43,035 bases of DNA from Variovorax boronicumulans NBRC 103145 (GCF_001591345.1 NZ_BCUS01000050.1:1-43035), one strand, 5' to 3'. Positions 23,830 through 35,015 are shown, numbered from the stretch's first letter. Notes: a model not told the origin generated them from the sequence alone. Numbers and translations: made by a program.

Positions 23830-24939
23830 TCAAGCGCGCAGCGCGCGCGACTGGTCGTGCACCGCCTGGACCAGCGCCGCGACGTGGTCGGGCGGCGTGA
23901 ACTGGCTGATGCCGTGGCCCAGGTTGAAGATGTGCGTCGGGCCTGCCGTGGTGCGGTCGGTGTGGGGCTTGCCGAAGGCCTGCAGCACCTTGCCGACCTC
24001 GGCCTCGATGGCCGCGGGCGGGGCGAACAGCACGTTCGGGTCGATGTTGCCCTGGATCGCCTTGGCCTTGTCCTCGGTGCCTTCGGCCACGAGGCGGCGC
24101 GCGGCGGCCAGGTTCACGGTCCAGTCGACGCCGAGCACTTCGCAGTCGAGCGCGCGCATGGCGCCCAGCCACAGGCCGCCGCCCTTGGTGAAGACGATGC
24201 GCGGCACCGGCTGGCCGTCGGGGCCGTGGCGCTTCAGGCCGGCGAGCACGCGCGCGGTGTAGGCCAGGCTGAATTCGTGGAACGCGCCGTCGGCGAGCAC
24301 GCCGCCCCAGCTGTCGAAGATCATCACGGCCTGCGCGCCGGCGTCGATCTGCGCATTGAGGTACGCGGCCACCGAGTCGGCATTGACCGCGAGGATGCGG
24401 TGCATCAGGTCGGGGCGGCCGTACAGCATGCTTTTCACGAGGCGGTAGTCGCTCGAGCCCGCACCTTCGACCATGTAGCAGGCCAGCGTCCACGGGCTGC
24501 CCGAGAAGCCGATCAGCGGCACGCGGCCGTTCAGCGCCTTGCGGATCGAGCCCACGGCGTCGAACACGTAGCGCAGCTTGTCCAGGTCGGGCACTTCGAG
24601 CGCGGCCACGGCCGCTTCGTCGCGCACCGGGCGCGCAAAGCGCGGGCCTTCGCCGGCCTCGAACGACAGGCCCAGGCCCATCGCGTCGGGCACCGTGAGG
24701 ATGTCTGAGAACAGGATGGCGGCGTCGAGCGGGTAGCGCGCCAGCGGCTGCAGCGTGACCTCGGTGGCGTAGTCGGTGTTGGTGGCCAGCCCCATGAAGC
24801 TGCCGGCCTTGGCGCGCGTGGCAACGTATTCAGGGAGGTAGCGGCCGGCCTGGCGCATGAGCCAGACGGGCGTGTGATCGGTGGCCTGGCGCCAGCAGGC
24901 CCGCAGGAAGGTGTCGTTTTGCAAAGGGGCGAAAGGCAT
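23830..24939 (-). CDS. hemE: Uroporphyrinogen decarboxylase
   Basis: Decarboxylates the four acetate side chains of uroporphyrinogen III to coproporphyrinogen III in haem synthesis, in the cytoplasm. The 369-residue protein starts at ATG 24939; the in-frame upstream extension is not conserved-looking. Both family signatures are visible: [13 protein letters not shown] near residue 25, with the Arg residues that bind substrate carboxylates, and [16 protein letters not shown]. The catalytic Asp follows in [11 protein letters not shown], and [13 protein letters not shown] lies near the C-terminus. Length is normal for the family. It lies upstream of priA in the same orientation, an arrangement I recall from other Burkholderiales. 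Confidence 0.96.
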   Translation of the reverse strand: MPFAPLQNDTFLRACWRQATDHTPVWLMRQAGRYLPEYVATRAKAGSFMGLATNTDYATEVTLQPLARYPLDAAILFSDILTVPDAMGLGLSFEAGEGPRFARPVRDEAAVAALEVPDLDKLRYVFDAVGSIRKALNGRVPLIGFSGSPWTLACYMVEGAGSSDYRLVKSMLYGRPDLMHRILAVNADSVAAYLNAQIDAGAQAVMIFDSWGGVLADGAFHEFSLAYTARVLAGLKRHGPDGQPVPRIVFTKGGGLWLGAMRALDCEVLGVDWTVNLAAARRLVAEGTEDKAKAIQGNIDPNVLFAPPAAIEAEVGKVLQAFGKPHTDRTTAGPTHIFNLGHGISQFTPPDHVAALVQAVHDQSRALRA

Positions 24940-25082
24940 GGCCCGATTGTCGCAGGGCCCCCCGCGTTCGCCGTCAGTTGACCCACAGCGCACTTTGCGT
25001 TGCATCAACCCGCCCCGATGCGCCAGGGCGCGCGCCAGCCGCGAGCATCCGTTCCCGACAACAACTTCAGTCTGGAACGGAC

Positions 25083-26684
25083 ATGGCGCAGCAGGTTTTC
25101 GATGTGGTGGTGGTGGGCGCCGGCTCGGCCGGCTGCGTGCTGGCGCACCGGCTGGTGCGCGCCGGGCGCCGCGTGCTGCTGCTGGAGGCGGGCCCGCCCG
25201 ACGACGACCGCTTCATCCACATGCCCGCCACCTTCGTGCGCGTGATCGGCACCGAGCGCACCTGGGCCTACGAGAGCGAGCCGCAGCCCGCCGCCGCCGG
25301 CCGCCGGATGTTCGTGCCGCAGGGCCGCACGCTGGGCGGCGGCAGCTCGGTCAACGCCATGGTCTACGTGCGCGGCACGCCCGCCGACTACGACGGCTGG
25401 GAGGCGCAGGGCTGCGAAGGCTGGGGCTGGCGCGACGTGCTGCCGTGGTTCCGCAAGGCCGAGGGCAACGCGCGCTTCGCCTGCGAGCTGCACGGCACGA
25501 ACGGGCCGCTGAAGGTGAGCGACACGCGCTTTCGCCATCCGCTGAGCCTGGCCTTCCTGCGCGCCGCGCAGCAAAGCGGCCTGGCCTACAACGACGACTT
25601 CAACGGCGCCGCTCAGGCCGGCGTCGGCTTCTACCAGACCACCACCTTCGAAGGCCGGCGCGCGAGCACCGCCGCCACCTACCTCGCGGCCGTGCGCGAC
25701 GACCCGAAGCTCACCGTGGTGACGGGCGCGCACGTGCTGCGCGTGCTCACGCAGGACGGCGCGGCCACCGGCGTGGTCTACCGCACGGGCCGCAACGGCA
25801 GCGGCGAAGAGGTGGTCGCCACCGCGCGCGACGAAGTGATCCTCTCGGCCGGCGCGCTCGCCTCGCCCAAGCTGCTGCTGCTCTCGGGCATCGGCCCCGG
25901 CGCGCAGCTGCAGGCGCTGGGCCTGCCGGTGGTGAAAGACCTGCCCGGCGTGGGCGAGAACTTCCAGGACCACCTGGAGGTGTCGGTCTACGGCCGCACG
26001 CGCGAGCCCGTGAGCCTGCTGGGCAACGACCGCGGCCTGGCGGCGCTGAAGCACGGCCTGCAATGGATGATGTTCGGCTCCGGCCTGCTCACCTCGAACG
26101 TGGTCGAGAGCGGCGGCTTCGTCGACACCACCGGCGAAGGCCGGCCCGACCTGCAGTTCCATGTGCTGCCCGTGCTCGTGGGCGACGTCGACCGCGAACC
26201 GCTGGCCGGCCACGGCCTGTCGATCAACCCCTGCTTCCTGCGCCCGCAGTCGCGCGGGCGCGTGGCGCTGCGCAGCACCGATCCGATGGCGCCGATCCTG
26301 TTCGACGGCGGCTACCTGCAGGCGCAGGCCGACGTCGACACGCTGGTGCGCGGCGTGAAGCTGGCGCGCCGCATCCTGCGCGCGCCGGCGCTGCGCGAGG
26401 TGGTGTCCGAAGAGCTGGCGCCGTCAGCCGCCGACGACATGTCCGACGAGGCCCTCGAGGCCTACGTGCGTGAGCGCGCCAAGACCGTCTACCACCCGAG
26501 CGGCACCTGCCGAATGGGCCGCGACGCCATGGCCGTGGTCGATGCGCGCATGCGCGTGCACGGCGTGGCCAGGCTGCGCGTGTGCGACGCCTCGGTGATG
26601 CCTTCGCTCGTCAGCGGCAACACCAACGCGCCGACCGTGATGCTGGCCGAGCGCTGCGCGGACTTCGCGCTGTCAGGCAACTGA
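25083..26684 (+). CDS. GMC-family FAD-dependent alcohol oxidoreductase
   Basis: 533 residues from ATG 25083. The FAD dinucleotide fold is [13 protein letters not shown] at 9-21. GMC signature 1 is [18 protein letters not shown] at 81-98, and signature 2 lies in [17 protein letters not shown]. The active-site His is 471 in [10 protein letters not shown], and Asn515 in SGNTNAPT takes the second catalytic position, as in choline dehydrogenase-like members. The enzyme oxidises a primary or secondary alcohol, passing electrons to a quinone or dye rather than NAD. The substrate is unknown. It is the first gene of a cluster ending with an ABC importer, 70 bp before the SDR gene. It is divergent from hemE. 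Confidence 0.88.
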   Translation: MAQQVFDVVVVGAGSAGCVLAHRLVRAGRRVLLLEAGPPDDDRFIHMPATFVRVIGTERTWAYESEPQPAAAGRRMFVPQGRTLGGGSSVNAMVYVRGTPADYDGWEAQGCEGWGWRDVLPWFRKAEGNARFACELHGTNGPLKVSDTRFRHPLSLAFLRAAQQSGLAYNDDFNGAAQAGVGFYQTTTFEGRRASTAATYLAAVRDDPKLTVVTGAHVLRVLTQDGAATGVVYRTGRNGSGEEVVATARDEVILSAGALASPKLLLLSGIGPGAQLQALGLPVVKDLPGVGENFQDHLEVSVYGRTREPVSLLGNDRGLAALKHGLQWMMFGSGLLTSNVVESGGFVDTTGEGRPDLQFHVLPVLVGDVDREPLAGHGLSINPCFLRPQSRGRVALRSTDPMAPILFDGGYLQAQADVDTLVRGVKLARRILRAPALREVVSEELAPSAADDMSDEALEAYVRERAKTVYHPSGTCRMGRDAMAVVDARMRVHGVARLRVCDASVMPSLVSGNTNAPTVMLAERCADFALSGN

Positions 26685-26754
26685 GATTGCACGGTCGGTC
26701 AATAGCCGAAGCGCACTGAAACCTAGAGTCCTTCCCAACCAGGAGACACAGCGA

Positions 26755-27561
26755 ATGAGTTCCCCGAATTCCATGACCGGCAAGGTCGCCTTCATCACCG
26801 GCGGCGGCACCGGCATCGGTGCGGCGGTGGCCGCGCAGTTCGTCGCGGCGGGCGGCCGCGTGGTGCTGATGGGGCGGCGCCTCGCGCAACTCGAAGCGGT
26901 GGCGACGAGGCTCGGCGGGCTCGCGGTGGCGGGCGACGCGGCCAGCACCGCCGACGTGCAGCGCGCCCTGGCCGCCGCGCGCGAACGCTTCGGCGGTGTC
27001 GACGTGCTGGTCGCCAACGCGGGCGGCCACGGCGTGGGCGACGCGCTGTCGACAGACGACGCCTCGTGGGCGCTGTCCACGCGCCTGAACCTCGACACCG
27101 CCTTCGTCTGCGCGCGCGAGCTGCTGCCCGAGCTCATCGCGCGGCGCGGCAACATCGTCGTGCTCTCGTCGCTCGCGGGCCACTTCGCGGGGCCGGGCGT
27201 GGTCGGCTACGTGACCATGAAGCACGCGCTCATCGGCCTCGTGCGTTCGCTGGCGCGCGACTATGGCCAACAGGGCGTGCGCGTGAACGCCGTGTGCCCC
27301 GGCTGGGTGCGCACCGAGATGGCCGACGAGCAGATGCAGGTGCTCGTCGACAAATACCGCCTGCCCGATGCCGACGCGGCCTACGCCCTCGTCACGCGCG
27401 ACGTGCCGATGGGCCGCGCCGCCAGCCCCGACGACGTGGCGAATGCCGTGCTGTTCCTCGCCTCGCCGCTGGCCGCGATGGTCAGCGGCAGTTCGCTGAT
27501 GGTCGATGGCGGTGCGTCCGCGGTCGACCTGCCCACCATCGCCTTCGCGCACGACGCCTGA
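26755..27561 (+). CDS. Short-chain dehydrogenase/reductase (SDR)
   Basis: 268 residues, classical SDR. The cofactor motif is TGGGTGIG at 15-22, NAG at 88-90, and the catalytic set is Asn112, Ser139, Tyr152 and Lys156 in SSLAGHFAGPGVVGYVTMK. The C-terminal NAVCPGWVRTEM and SGSSLMVDGG are typical. Arg at the end of the second strand (VVLMGRR) suggests NADP rather than NAD, though not firmly. It likely oxidises or reduces a hydroxyl or keto group of the same substrate handled by the neighbouring GMC enzyme. An AGGAG ribosome site precedes the ATG. Confidence 0.88.
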   Translation: MSSPNSMTGKVAFITGGGTGIGAAVAAQFVAAGGRVVLMGRRLAQLEAVATRLGGLAVAGDAASTADVQRALAAARERFGGVDVLVANAGGHGVGDALSTDDASWALSTRLNLDTAFVCARELLPELIARRGNIVVLSSLAGHFAGPGVVGYVTMKHALIGLVRSLARDYGQQGVRVNAVCPGWVRTEMADEQMQVLVDKYRLPDADAAYALVTRDVPMGRAASPDDVANAVLFLASPLAAMVSGSSLMVDGGASAVDLPTIAFAHDA

Positions 27562-27578
27562 GAAGAAGGAAGCAATCC

Positions 27579-28379
27579 ATGAGCACCGACACCACCAAGC
27601 CCGCCGACTGGAAGACCTACGACCAGTTCGCCCTCGGCATCGCAACCAACCGCCTGCCTGTCACCGACGCACTCGCCGGCCAGACGCTGCGGCTCGCGCT
27701 GCCCGGCTTCCAGCTCACGCTGCAGCCGCGCGCGCAGCACACGCTCGACTGGCACGAAGACGGCGCACGCGGCGGCGAAGGCAAGGGCGACTGGTACGAG
27801 GCCATCGAGGTCGCGCCCGACACCTTCTTCCTCGACATCACGCAGGCCAGCCGCCCGAGCGAGGCGCTGACCGTGGTCCTCAACACGCGCACGGCCCGCG
27901 TGCTCGCGATCCGCTGCCGCATCATCGGCGCCGACGAGGCCGCGGGCCAGCCGCGCGTACCGCAGGACTTCTGGCCCGGCACGCTCGAAGGCGGCACTGC
28001 AACGGGGAGTGCACCGCACGCCACGCGCGACCTCATCGGCCTGCGTACCTGGCAGACCTACAGCCCCAACCACACCTACGAGCACACCTACCTGAGCGCC
28101 GAGCGCTATGCGTGGCAGTGCCTCGTGGGCGTGCAGCGCGGCCACGGCGACGTCGATCTCGCGAGCTACTGGAAGTTCGACGACGACCAGTACGTCTTCA
28201 CCTTCCGCGAGTTCCTGATTCCGGTCGCATCGGTGTTCTTCTTCGACTTCGCGAGCGGCCGCTCGACCGGCAAGTTCCTCGGGCTCACCGGCACCGGCGC
28301 GATCGCCAACAACCCCGCCGGCGCCTTCATGCGCAAGGCCTCGCAGACCTTCTACCCGCCCGAGTTCGGGCCCGTCTGA
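27579..28379 (+). CDS. MoaF-like protein
   Basis: 266 residues from ATG 27579 with AAGGA upstream, 17 bp after the SDR gene. The N-terminal half (GQTLRLALPGFQLTLQPRAQ) and the C-terminal half (TYSPNHTYEHTYLSAERYAW, then FREFLIPVASVFFFDF) match the two domains of the MoaF family, a calycin or lipocalin-like beta-barrel. The name 'molybdenum cofactor biosynthesis protein F' is a historical label. As I recall, moaF comes from the Klebsiella monoamine regulon, and no molybdenum role is shown. A barrel that binds small hydrophobic ligands would suit a catabolic cluster, as binding protein or isomerase. Confidence 0.75.
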   Translation: MSTDTTKPADWKTYDQFALGIATNRLPVTDALAGQTLRLALPGFQLTLQPRAQHTLDWHEDGARGGEGKGDWYEAIEVAPDTFFLDITQASRPSEALTVVLNTRTARVLAIRCRIIGADEAAGQPRVPQDFWPGTLEGGTATGSAPHATRDLIGLRTWQTYSPNHTYEHTYLSAERYAWQCLVGVQRGHGDVDLASYWKFDDDQYVFTFREFLIPVASVFFFDFASGRSTGKFLGLTGTGAIANNPAGAFMRKASQTFYPPEFGPV

Positions 28380-28406
28380 CCTCACCGTTGTCCAGGAGCT
28401 TTTGTC

Positions 28407-28799
28407 ATGCGCACCCCTTACCAGATCGTGGCCGACCACTACGCCGCCTCCGACCGCCACGACCTCGCCGCGATGTTCGCCGACGTGGCCAACGACGTGC
28501 AGTGGACCGAGATGGCCGGCTTTCCCTGCGCCGGCACGCACGTCGGCCCCGCGCAGGTGGTCGAGAAGGTCTTCCAGGTGCTCGGCGCCGAGTGGGAGGG
28601 CTACCGCTTCGTGCTCGAGCGGCTGGTCGACGGCGGCGACACCGTGGTCGGCATCGGCGACTACCACGCGCGTCACCGCAAAACCGGCAAGCCGATGCAG
28701 GCCCGCGTCACGCATGTGTGGCAGGTGCAGGGCGGAAAGGTGCGGCGCTTCGAGCAGTTCACCGACACGCTGCTCGTCGCGCGCGCCATGCAGCCGTGA
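28407..28799 (+). CDS. SnoaL-like/NTF2-fold protein
   Basis: 130 residues, beginning YQIVADHYAASDRHDLAAMF and with FADVANDVQWTEMAGFPCAG, the usual opening of NTF2-like SnoaL-type domains. Later TKPMQARVTHVWQVQGGKVR-like strands (here TGKPMQARVTHVWQVQGGKV) and the FEQFTDTLLV end match the fold. SnoaL-type proteins act as cyclases, isomerases or hydrolases on small ligands, or merely bind them. The Asp/His pattern at the barrel mouth cannot be assigned without a model. It lies 27 bp after the MoaF-like gene and before the aldehyde dehydrogenase. Confidence 0.8.
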   Translation: MRTPYQIVADHYAASDRHDLAAMFADVANDVQWTEMAGFPCAGTHVGPAQVVEKVFQVLGAEWEGYRFVLERLVDGGDTVVGIGDYHARHRKTGKPMQARVTHVWQVQGGKVRRFEQFTDTLLVARAMQP

Positions 28800-28836
28800 C
28801 GCCTCTTTCTTTCGCACCCCTTCACGGAGCCCGCCC

Positions 28837-30339
<1,503 letters not shown>

Positions 30340-30381
30340 CCCCGCCCCGGTTTCGATCACCAAGAAAGAAGGAGACACCTC

Positions 30382-31647
30382 ATGCAAAGCAAAAGACGAA
30401 TCGCGCTGTCGGCCGTTGCCGGCGCGCTGGGCCTCGCCGGCTTCAGCGGCGCCTGGGCGCAGGCCAGCCCCGACTGCGGCCTCAACACCGGCAAGCCCGC
30501 CACGGGCGAGCCCATTCCCATCGGCGCGGTGGTCGGCAAGACCGGCCCCGACGACTTCAGCGCCTCGGGCCAGGCGGCGGCCGCGTACTTCAAGTGCGTC
30601 AACGCCAACGGCGGCATCCACGGCCGGCCGGTCGACTACCTCGTGCTCGACGACCAGTGGAACCCCGAGACGGCCGCGCAGGTGGCCTCCAAGCTCGTGA
30701 AAGACCGCAAGGTGGTCGCGCTCGTGGGCAGCACCAGCTTCGTGGAGTGCGGCGCCAACGCCAAGATGTACGCCGACGAGGGCGTGATGGTCATCGCCGG
30801 CACCGGCGTGCCGCGCGAGTGCTTCAACGCACGCAACTACGTGCCGGTGAATGCGGGGCCGCGCGTGTCGGCCACCATCGCCGCGATGTACGCCGCGCAG
30901 AAGTACAAGGCGAAGAAGATGGTCTGCATCATTCCGAACATCCCGAGCCTGGGCAACTGGGCCTGCGAGGGGCCGAAGGAATGGGGCAGGAAGAACGGCG
31001 TGACGGTCGAGACCCTCACCATCGACCCCGGCTCGGCCGACGCCACCTCGACCATGCTGCAGGCCGCCGCGAAGAAGCCCGATACCATCATCATGAACGT
31101 GCCCAAGGGCATCCTGGTGCCGATGCTGGCCGCGGCCGAGCAGCAGAACCTGGGCAAGAAGATCCACTTCGTGTCGGCCGCGCCGGCCTACAACGTCGAC
31201 GTGCCCAAGGCCATCGGGCCGTACTGGAAGGGCAACTTCGACGTCAACCTCGAATTCAACCCGCTCGAATCGGCCGGGCCCGACAACAAGAACTGGCTCG
31301 CCGTGATGGACAAGCACGGTGCCAAGAGCGACCCGCGCGACACCTTCTCGCAGGCCGGCTACCTGGCCGCGCGCCTGGCCACGCAGGCGATGCTGAAGAT
31401 GGACCCGAAGAAGATAGACCGCGCCAGCGTGACCGATGCGCTGCGCAAGGTGAGCGACTTCCGCAGCGACATCCTGTGCAAGCCCTTCTACGTGGGCAGC
31501 GGCAACCGCCACAACGCCAACAACAGCGGGCCCATGGCCAGCCCCGACGGCAACGGCTGGCGCTTCGCGCCCGGCGGCTGCCTCACGGCGGACGACCCGG
31601 AGCTGGTCGACATCCGTGCCGACGAGCAGAAGATGGGCCTGAAGTAA
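30382..31647 (+). CDS. ABC transporter substrate-binding protein, branched-chain amino acid type
   Basis: 421 residues with a Sec signal peptide (IALSAVAGALGLAGFSGAWA, cleaved near residue 26-28). Periplasmic ligand-binding family 6 (LivJ/K-like): IPIGAVVGKTGP, AYFKCVNANGGIHGRPVDYL, ALVGSTSFVECG and KMVCIIPNIPSLGN. It has eight Cys in the mature form, more than usual, in an even number that could form disulfides. LivJ/K relatives bind amino acids, amides, aromatic acids or other small acids, so the ligand cannot be named. It is the first of five importer genes. Confidence 0.85.
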   Translation: MQSKRRIALSAVAGALGLAGFSGAWAQASPDCGLNTGKPATGEPIPIGAVVGKTGPDDFSASGQAAAAYFKCVNANGGIHGRPVDYLVLDDQWNPETAAQVASKLVKDRKVVALVGSTSFVECGANAKMYADEGVMVIAGTGVPRECFNARNYVPVNAGPRVSATIAAMYAAQKYKAKKMVCIIPNIPSLGNWACEGPKEWGRKNGVTVETLTIDPGSADATSTMLQAAAKKPDTIIMNVPKGILVPMLAAAEQQNLGKKIHFVSAAPAYNVDVPKAIGPYWKGNFDVNLEFNPLESAGPDNKNWLAVMDKHGAKSDPRDTFSQAGYLAARLATQAMLKMDPKKIDRASVTDALRKVSDFRSDILCKPFYVGSGNRHNANNSGPMASPDGNGWRFAPGGCLTADDPELVDIRADEQKMGLK

Positions 31648-31659
31648 GCGCGCCGGGCC

Positions 31660-32529
31660 ATGGAGGACTACCTGCCTTTCGTCATCTCGGGCCTGGGCCT
31701 GGGCGCGGTGTACGCGCTCTCGGGCGTGGGGCTGGTGGTGCTCTATCGCTCGTCGGGCGTGCTGAACTTCGCCTTCGGGGCCATCGGCGCGCTCGGTGCC
31801 TACGTGGCCTGGACGCTGCTCGAAGCCGACTGGCCGCAGGGCCTGGCGTGGTGCGCGGCGGTGCTCGCGGCCATGGCGCTGTCGCTGGCCTACGGGCGCC
31901 TCTTGGCGCCGCGCCTGTCGCACCGCGACCCGACCATCCGCAGCATCGCCACGCTGGGCTTCGCGCTCGTGGTGGTGGGTTTTACCGAATGGACCTGGGG
32001 CGAGCAGCCGCGCCGCCTCGTGCTGCCGACCGACGGCGGCGCGCTCGAATTCGTGCTGGGCGAGGTCGAGGTGCGGCTCACGCACACGCGTGCGCTCGGC
32101 CTGGCGCTGGCGGTGCTGATGATGGGCGGCGTCGGCCTGCTGCTGTCGAAGACGCGCGTGGGTCTGAAGATGCGCGCGCTGGCCAACGACCGCGACCTGA
32201 GCGCGTTGCTCGGCATCCGCGTGCTCGGCGTCGACACGGTGGCGTGGATATTGAGCGGCGCCTTCGCGGGTGTGTGCGGGTTGCTGCTGGCCAACATCGT
32301 GCGGCTGCAGGCCACGCTGCTGACCTTTCTGGTGATTCCGGCCTTTGCCGCCGCCATCATCGGCCGCCTGCATTCGCTGCCGGCGACCGTGGCGGGCGGC
32401 ATCGCGATCGGCGTGCTGGAGGCGCTGGCGATCACGGTGCCGGGCTTCGCGGCCTTTCGCACCGCCACGCCGTTCCTCATCGCGCTGGCGATGATCGTCT
32501 TCTACCGCGCGGGGACGCGGTCGGCATGA
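31660..32529 (+). CDS. Branched-chain amino acid-type ABC permease, LivH-like
   Basis: 289 residues, integral membrane. The opening YLPFVISGLGLGAVYALSGV and VGLVVLYRSSGVLNFAFGAI are those of LivH permeases. The cytoplasmic EAA-like loop MRALANDRDLSALLGIRV, which docks with the ATPases, lies near residues 170-187. The conserved end FLIALAMIVFYRAG completes it. Its ATG has no strong Shine-Dalgarno, but it is 12 bp after the binding-protein stop. The stop overlaps the LivM-like ATG (ATGA). Confidence 0.9.
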   Translation: MEDYLPFVISGLGLGAVYALSGVGLVVLYRSSGVLNFAFGAIGALGAYVAWTLLEADWPQGLAWCAAVLAAMALSLAYGRLLAPRLSHRDPTIRSIATLGFALVVVGFTEWTWGEQPRRLVLPTDGGALEFVLGEVEVRLTHTRALGLALAVLMMGGVGLLLSKTRVGLKMRALANDRDLSALLGIRVLGVDTVAWILSGAFAGVCGLLLANIVRLQATLLTFLVIPAFAAAIIGRLHSLPATVAGGIAIGVLEALAITVPGFAAFRTATPFLIALAMIVFYRAGTRSA

Positions 32530-33596
32530 ACGCGTCGATCCTCGAAGGCGCCATGCCCGCGTCCGACGTCGCACCCGCAGCCCTGGCGCAGGCCACGCGC
32601 CGCGCCCGCCGCTCGCTCGTGCTCATGGTGGCCTGCGTGCTGCTGATCGGCTGGGCCGTGCCGTGGTTCGCGAACGCGTACTGGATCAAGACGCTCACCT
32701 CGTCGCTCGCGCTGTCGGTCGCGGCGGCCGGCGTGGCGCTGCTCTATGGCCAGCTCGGGCTGGTGTCGCTGTGCCAGTACGCGCTGCTCGGCGCGGGCGG
32801 CTGGGTCGCGCTGCGCGCGGGGCACGGGCTGGGCTGGCCCTTCGAGCTGTCGGTGCTCGCGGGTGGGTTGCTGTCGTGCGTCGTGGGCATGCTCGCGGGC
32901 CTGCCGGCGCTGCGGCTCAAGGGGCTGTACCTGGCGCTCGTCACGATGATGATGGCGGGCGGCTTCCAGGTGGTCGTCAACGTGACGGGCTTTCCCGATG
33001 GCGGCGCGGGCTGGCTGGGCCGCGTGTTCGGCAGCGAGCGGCTGATGATGCCGCGGCCCGCGCTGGCGCTGTCCGACGCCGCGTACTTCCGCTACGTCGC
33101 CGTGTGGCTGGCGGCGGTGCTGGCGCTGATCGAGCTGCACCGGCGCACGCGCGCGGGCCGCTCGTGGGCGCTGATCCGGCGTGGCGAGGCGGCGGCGGTG
33201 GCGGCCGGCGTGAACATCCTGCGCTACCAGACCTGGGCCTTCGGGCTCGCGGGCTTCTGCGCCGGCGTGGCCGGTGCGCTGCTCGCGGGCGGCGTGGGGC
33301 AGCTCGACGGGCGCGCCTTCACGGCGGGCGAATCGGTGATGCTGTTCGCGCTCACGGTGGTGGGCGGCGTGTACCACTGGGCCGGCGCGCTCATCGCGGG
33401 GCTGCTGCTGCGCGCGGTGCCGGCCTTGCTGACCGACTTCGGCGTCAACGGCTACCTCGCGATGATCTTCTTCGGCGTGGCGCTGCTGCATGCGCTCATC
33501 ACCGCGCCGAGCGGCATCGCGGGGCAGCTGATGGGCGTGTTCGAGGCGGTGCGCAAGCGGTTTTCTGCATCGAAGGACAAGGACGCCGCGCCATGA
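32526..33596 (+). CDS. Branched-chain amino acid-type ABC permease, LivM-like
   Basis: 356 residues from ATG 32526 in an ATGA overlap. An N-terminal helix of about 20 residues (LVLMVACVLLIGWAVPWF) follows a longer polar start. LivM blocks: YGQLGLVSLCQYALLGAGGW, ALRLKGLYLALVTMMMAGGF, WALIRRGEAAAVAAGVNILR (docking loop) and FGLAGFCAGVAGAL. With the LivH-like partner it forms the transmembrane channel for the two ATPases that follow. The polar 20-residue lead before the first helix is unremarkable. Its TGA overlaps the next ATG. Confidence 0.9.
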   Translation: MNASILEGAMPASDVAPAALAQATRRARRSLVLMVACVLLIGWAVPWFANAYWIKTLTSSLALSVAAAGVALLYGQLGLVSLCQYALLGAGGWVALRAGHGLGWPFELSVLAGGLLSCVVGMLAGLPALRLKGLYLALVTMMMAGGFQVVVNVTGFPDGGAGWLGRVFGSERLMMPRPALALSDAAYFRYVAVWLAAVLALIELHRRTRAGRSWALIRRGEAAAVAAGVNILRYQTWAFGLAGFCAGVAGALLAGGVGQLDGRAFTAGESVMLFALTVVGGVYHWAGALIAGLLLRAVPALLTDFGVNGYLAMIFFGVALLHALITAPSGIAGQLMGVFEAVRKRFSASKDKDAAP

Positions 33597-34300
33597 TCCG
33601 CATCGACGATCTCACCGTCGCCTTCGGCGGCGTCAAGGCCATCGACGCGCTCACGGCGCGGCTCGACGCGCCCGTGTGCGGCCTGATCGGGCCGAACGGC
33701 GCGGGCAAGACCACGCTGGTCAACGTGCTGAGCGGCCTCGTGTCGCCCAGCGCCGGCCGCGTGGCGGTGGACGGCACCGACCTGCTGGGCCTGAAGCCCA
33801 TCGCGCGCGTGCGCTTCGGCCTGCGCCGCTCGTTCCAGACCGAGCAGGTGGTGGAAGACCTCAGCGTGTGGGACAACGTGCGCGCGCTGCTCGACCACGT
33901 GCCGCACGCGCGCGGCGAGGCCACAGCGCAGGTGGCGCGCGCGCTGTCGCACACGGGTCTGCTCGACGTGGCGACCGTCATGGGGCACCGCCTCAACCTG
34001 TTCCAGCGCCGCATGCTCGAACTCGCGAAGTCGCTGGTCGGCGCGCCCAAGCTGCTGCTGCTCGACGAGCCCGGCGCCGGCCTCACCGAGCAGGAGGCCG
34101 GCGTGCTGCGCCGCACGATCGGCGCGGTGCACACCTTCTGCGGCGCGCAGGTGCTGCTCATCGACCACGACGTCGACCTGATCGCCGCAACCTGCACGCA
34201 GACCCTGGTGCTCGACTTCGGCCGCCGCCTCGCGCTCGGCCCGACGCGCGAGGTGCTCGACGACCCGGCCGTGCGCAAGGCCTATCTGGGAACGGAGTGA
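33593..34300 (+). CDS. ABC transporter ATP-binding protein, LivG-like, degenerate signature motif
   Basis: 235 residues. Walker A is GPNGAGKT at 33-40, the Q-loop RRSFQ includes Gln82, Walker B is LLLLDE at 154-159, and the H-loop DHD contains His192. The segment that should read LSxGQ reads LNLFQ (134-138): the signature Ser and Gly are missing. The LivF-like partner has a perfect LSGGQ. In a LivG/LivF heterodimer one of the two composite ATP sites would therefore be degenerate, as in some other asymmetric ABC proteins. The rest of the domain looks healthy, so loss of function is not implied. It starts in an ATGA overlap. Confidence 0.88.
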   Translation: MIRIDDLTVAFGGVKAIDALTARLDAPVCGLIGPNGAGKTTLVNVLSGLVSPSAGRVAVDGTDLLGLKPIARVRFGLRRSFQTEQVVEDLSVWDNVRALLDHVPHARGEATAQVARALSHTGLLDVATVMGHRLNLFQRRMLELAKSLVGAPKLLLLDEPGAGLTEQEAGVLRRTIGAVHTFCGAQVLLIDHDVDLIAATCTQTLVLDFGRRLALGPTREVLDDPAVRKAYLGTE

Positions 34301-34307
34301 CCACCCC

Positions 34308-35015
34308 ATGCTGAACGTGACCGATCTGCGCCTGCAACGCGGCGGCAAGGCCGTGCTGCACGGCATCGACCTGCAGGTGCCGCCGGGCGAGGTGACGGCG
34401 CTGCTGGGCGCCAACGGCGCGGGCAAGTCGAGCACCGTGATGGCCATCGGCGGCGTGCTGCCGCTCACGGGCGGGCGCATCGAGGTCGAGGGCCACGCGC
34501 TGCACGGGCAGCGGCCCGAGCGCGTGCGCGCGCTGGGCGTGGCGGTGGTGCCGGAAGGGCATCGCGTGCTCGGCGAGTTGTCGGTGCTCGACAACCTGCG
34601 CGCCGCCGCGACCGCGCTGCCCGCGGCCACGGTGGCCGATGCGGTCGAGCGCGTGCTCGGCGTGTTCCCCGAGCTGCGCGTGAAGCTCGCGCTGCCCGCG
34701 CGTTCGCTGTCGGGCGGACAGAAGCAGATGGTCTGCATCGCGCAGGCGCTCATCGGCAAGCCGCGCTACCTGGCCATCGACGAACTCTCGCTGGGGCTCG
34801 CACCCGCGGTGGTCAAGCGGCTGGTCGAGGTGGTGCAGCAGGTCGCGCGCGAGGGCGTGGGCGTGCTGCTGATCGAGCAGTTCACGACCGTGGCGCTGGC
34901 CGTGTCGAGCCGCGCCTATGTGCTGGAGCGCGGGCGCATGGCGTTCGCGGGCTCGTCGGAAGAACTGCGCAGCCGGCCGGAGATCCTGCACAGCAGCTAT
35001 CTCGCGGCGGCCTAG
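34308..35015 (+). CDS. ABC transporter ATP-binding protein, LivF-like
   Basis: 235 residues. Walker A is GANGAGKS at 34-41, signature LSGGQ at 134-138, and Walker B LAIDE at 155-159 with the catalytic Glu. A Gln (LLIEQF) stands at the H-loop, which is usual for LivF. It carries the full signature motif that its LivG-like partner lacks. The TAG stop is shared with the opposite-strand LysR gene: CTAG at 35012-35015 supplies both stop codons. It is the last gene of the catabolic/importer cluster. Confidence 0.93.
   Translation: MLNVTDLRLQRGGKAVLHGIDLQVPPGEVTALLGANGAGKSSTVMAIGGVLPLTGGRIEVEGHALHGQRPERVRALGVAVVPEGHRVLGELSVLDNLRAAATALPAATVADAVERVLGVFPELRVKLALPARSLSGGQKQMVCIAQALIGKPRYLAIDELSLGLAPAVVKRLVEVVQQVAREGVGVLLIEQFTTVALAVSSRAYVLERGRMAFAGSSEELRSRPEILHSSYLAAA

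Noticed and set aside
27579..28379. Molybdenum cofactor synthesis gene
   Set aside because: The MoaF label does not establish this role, and no other moa genes are nearby; the surroundings are catabolic.
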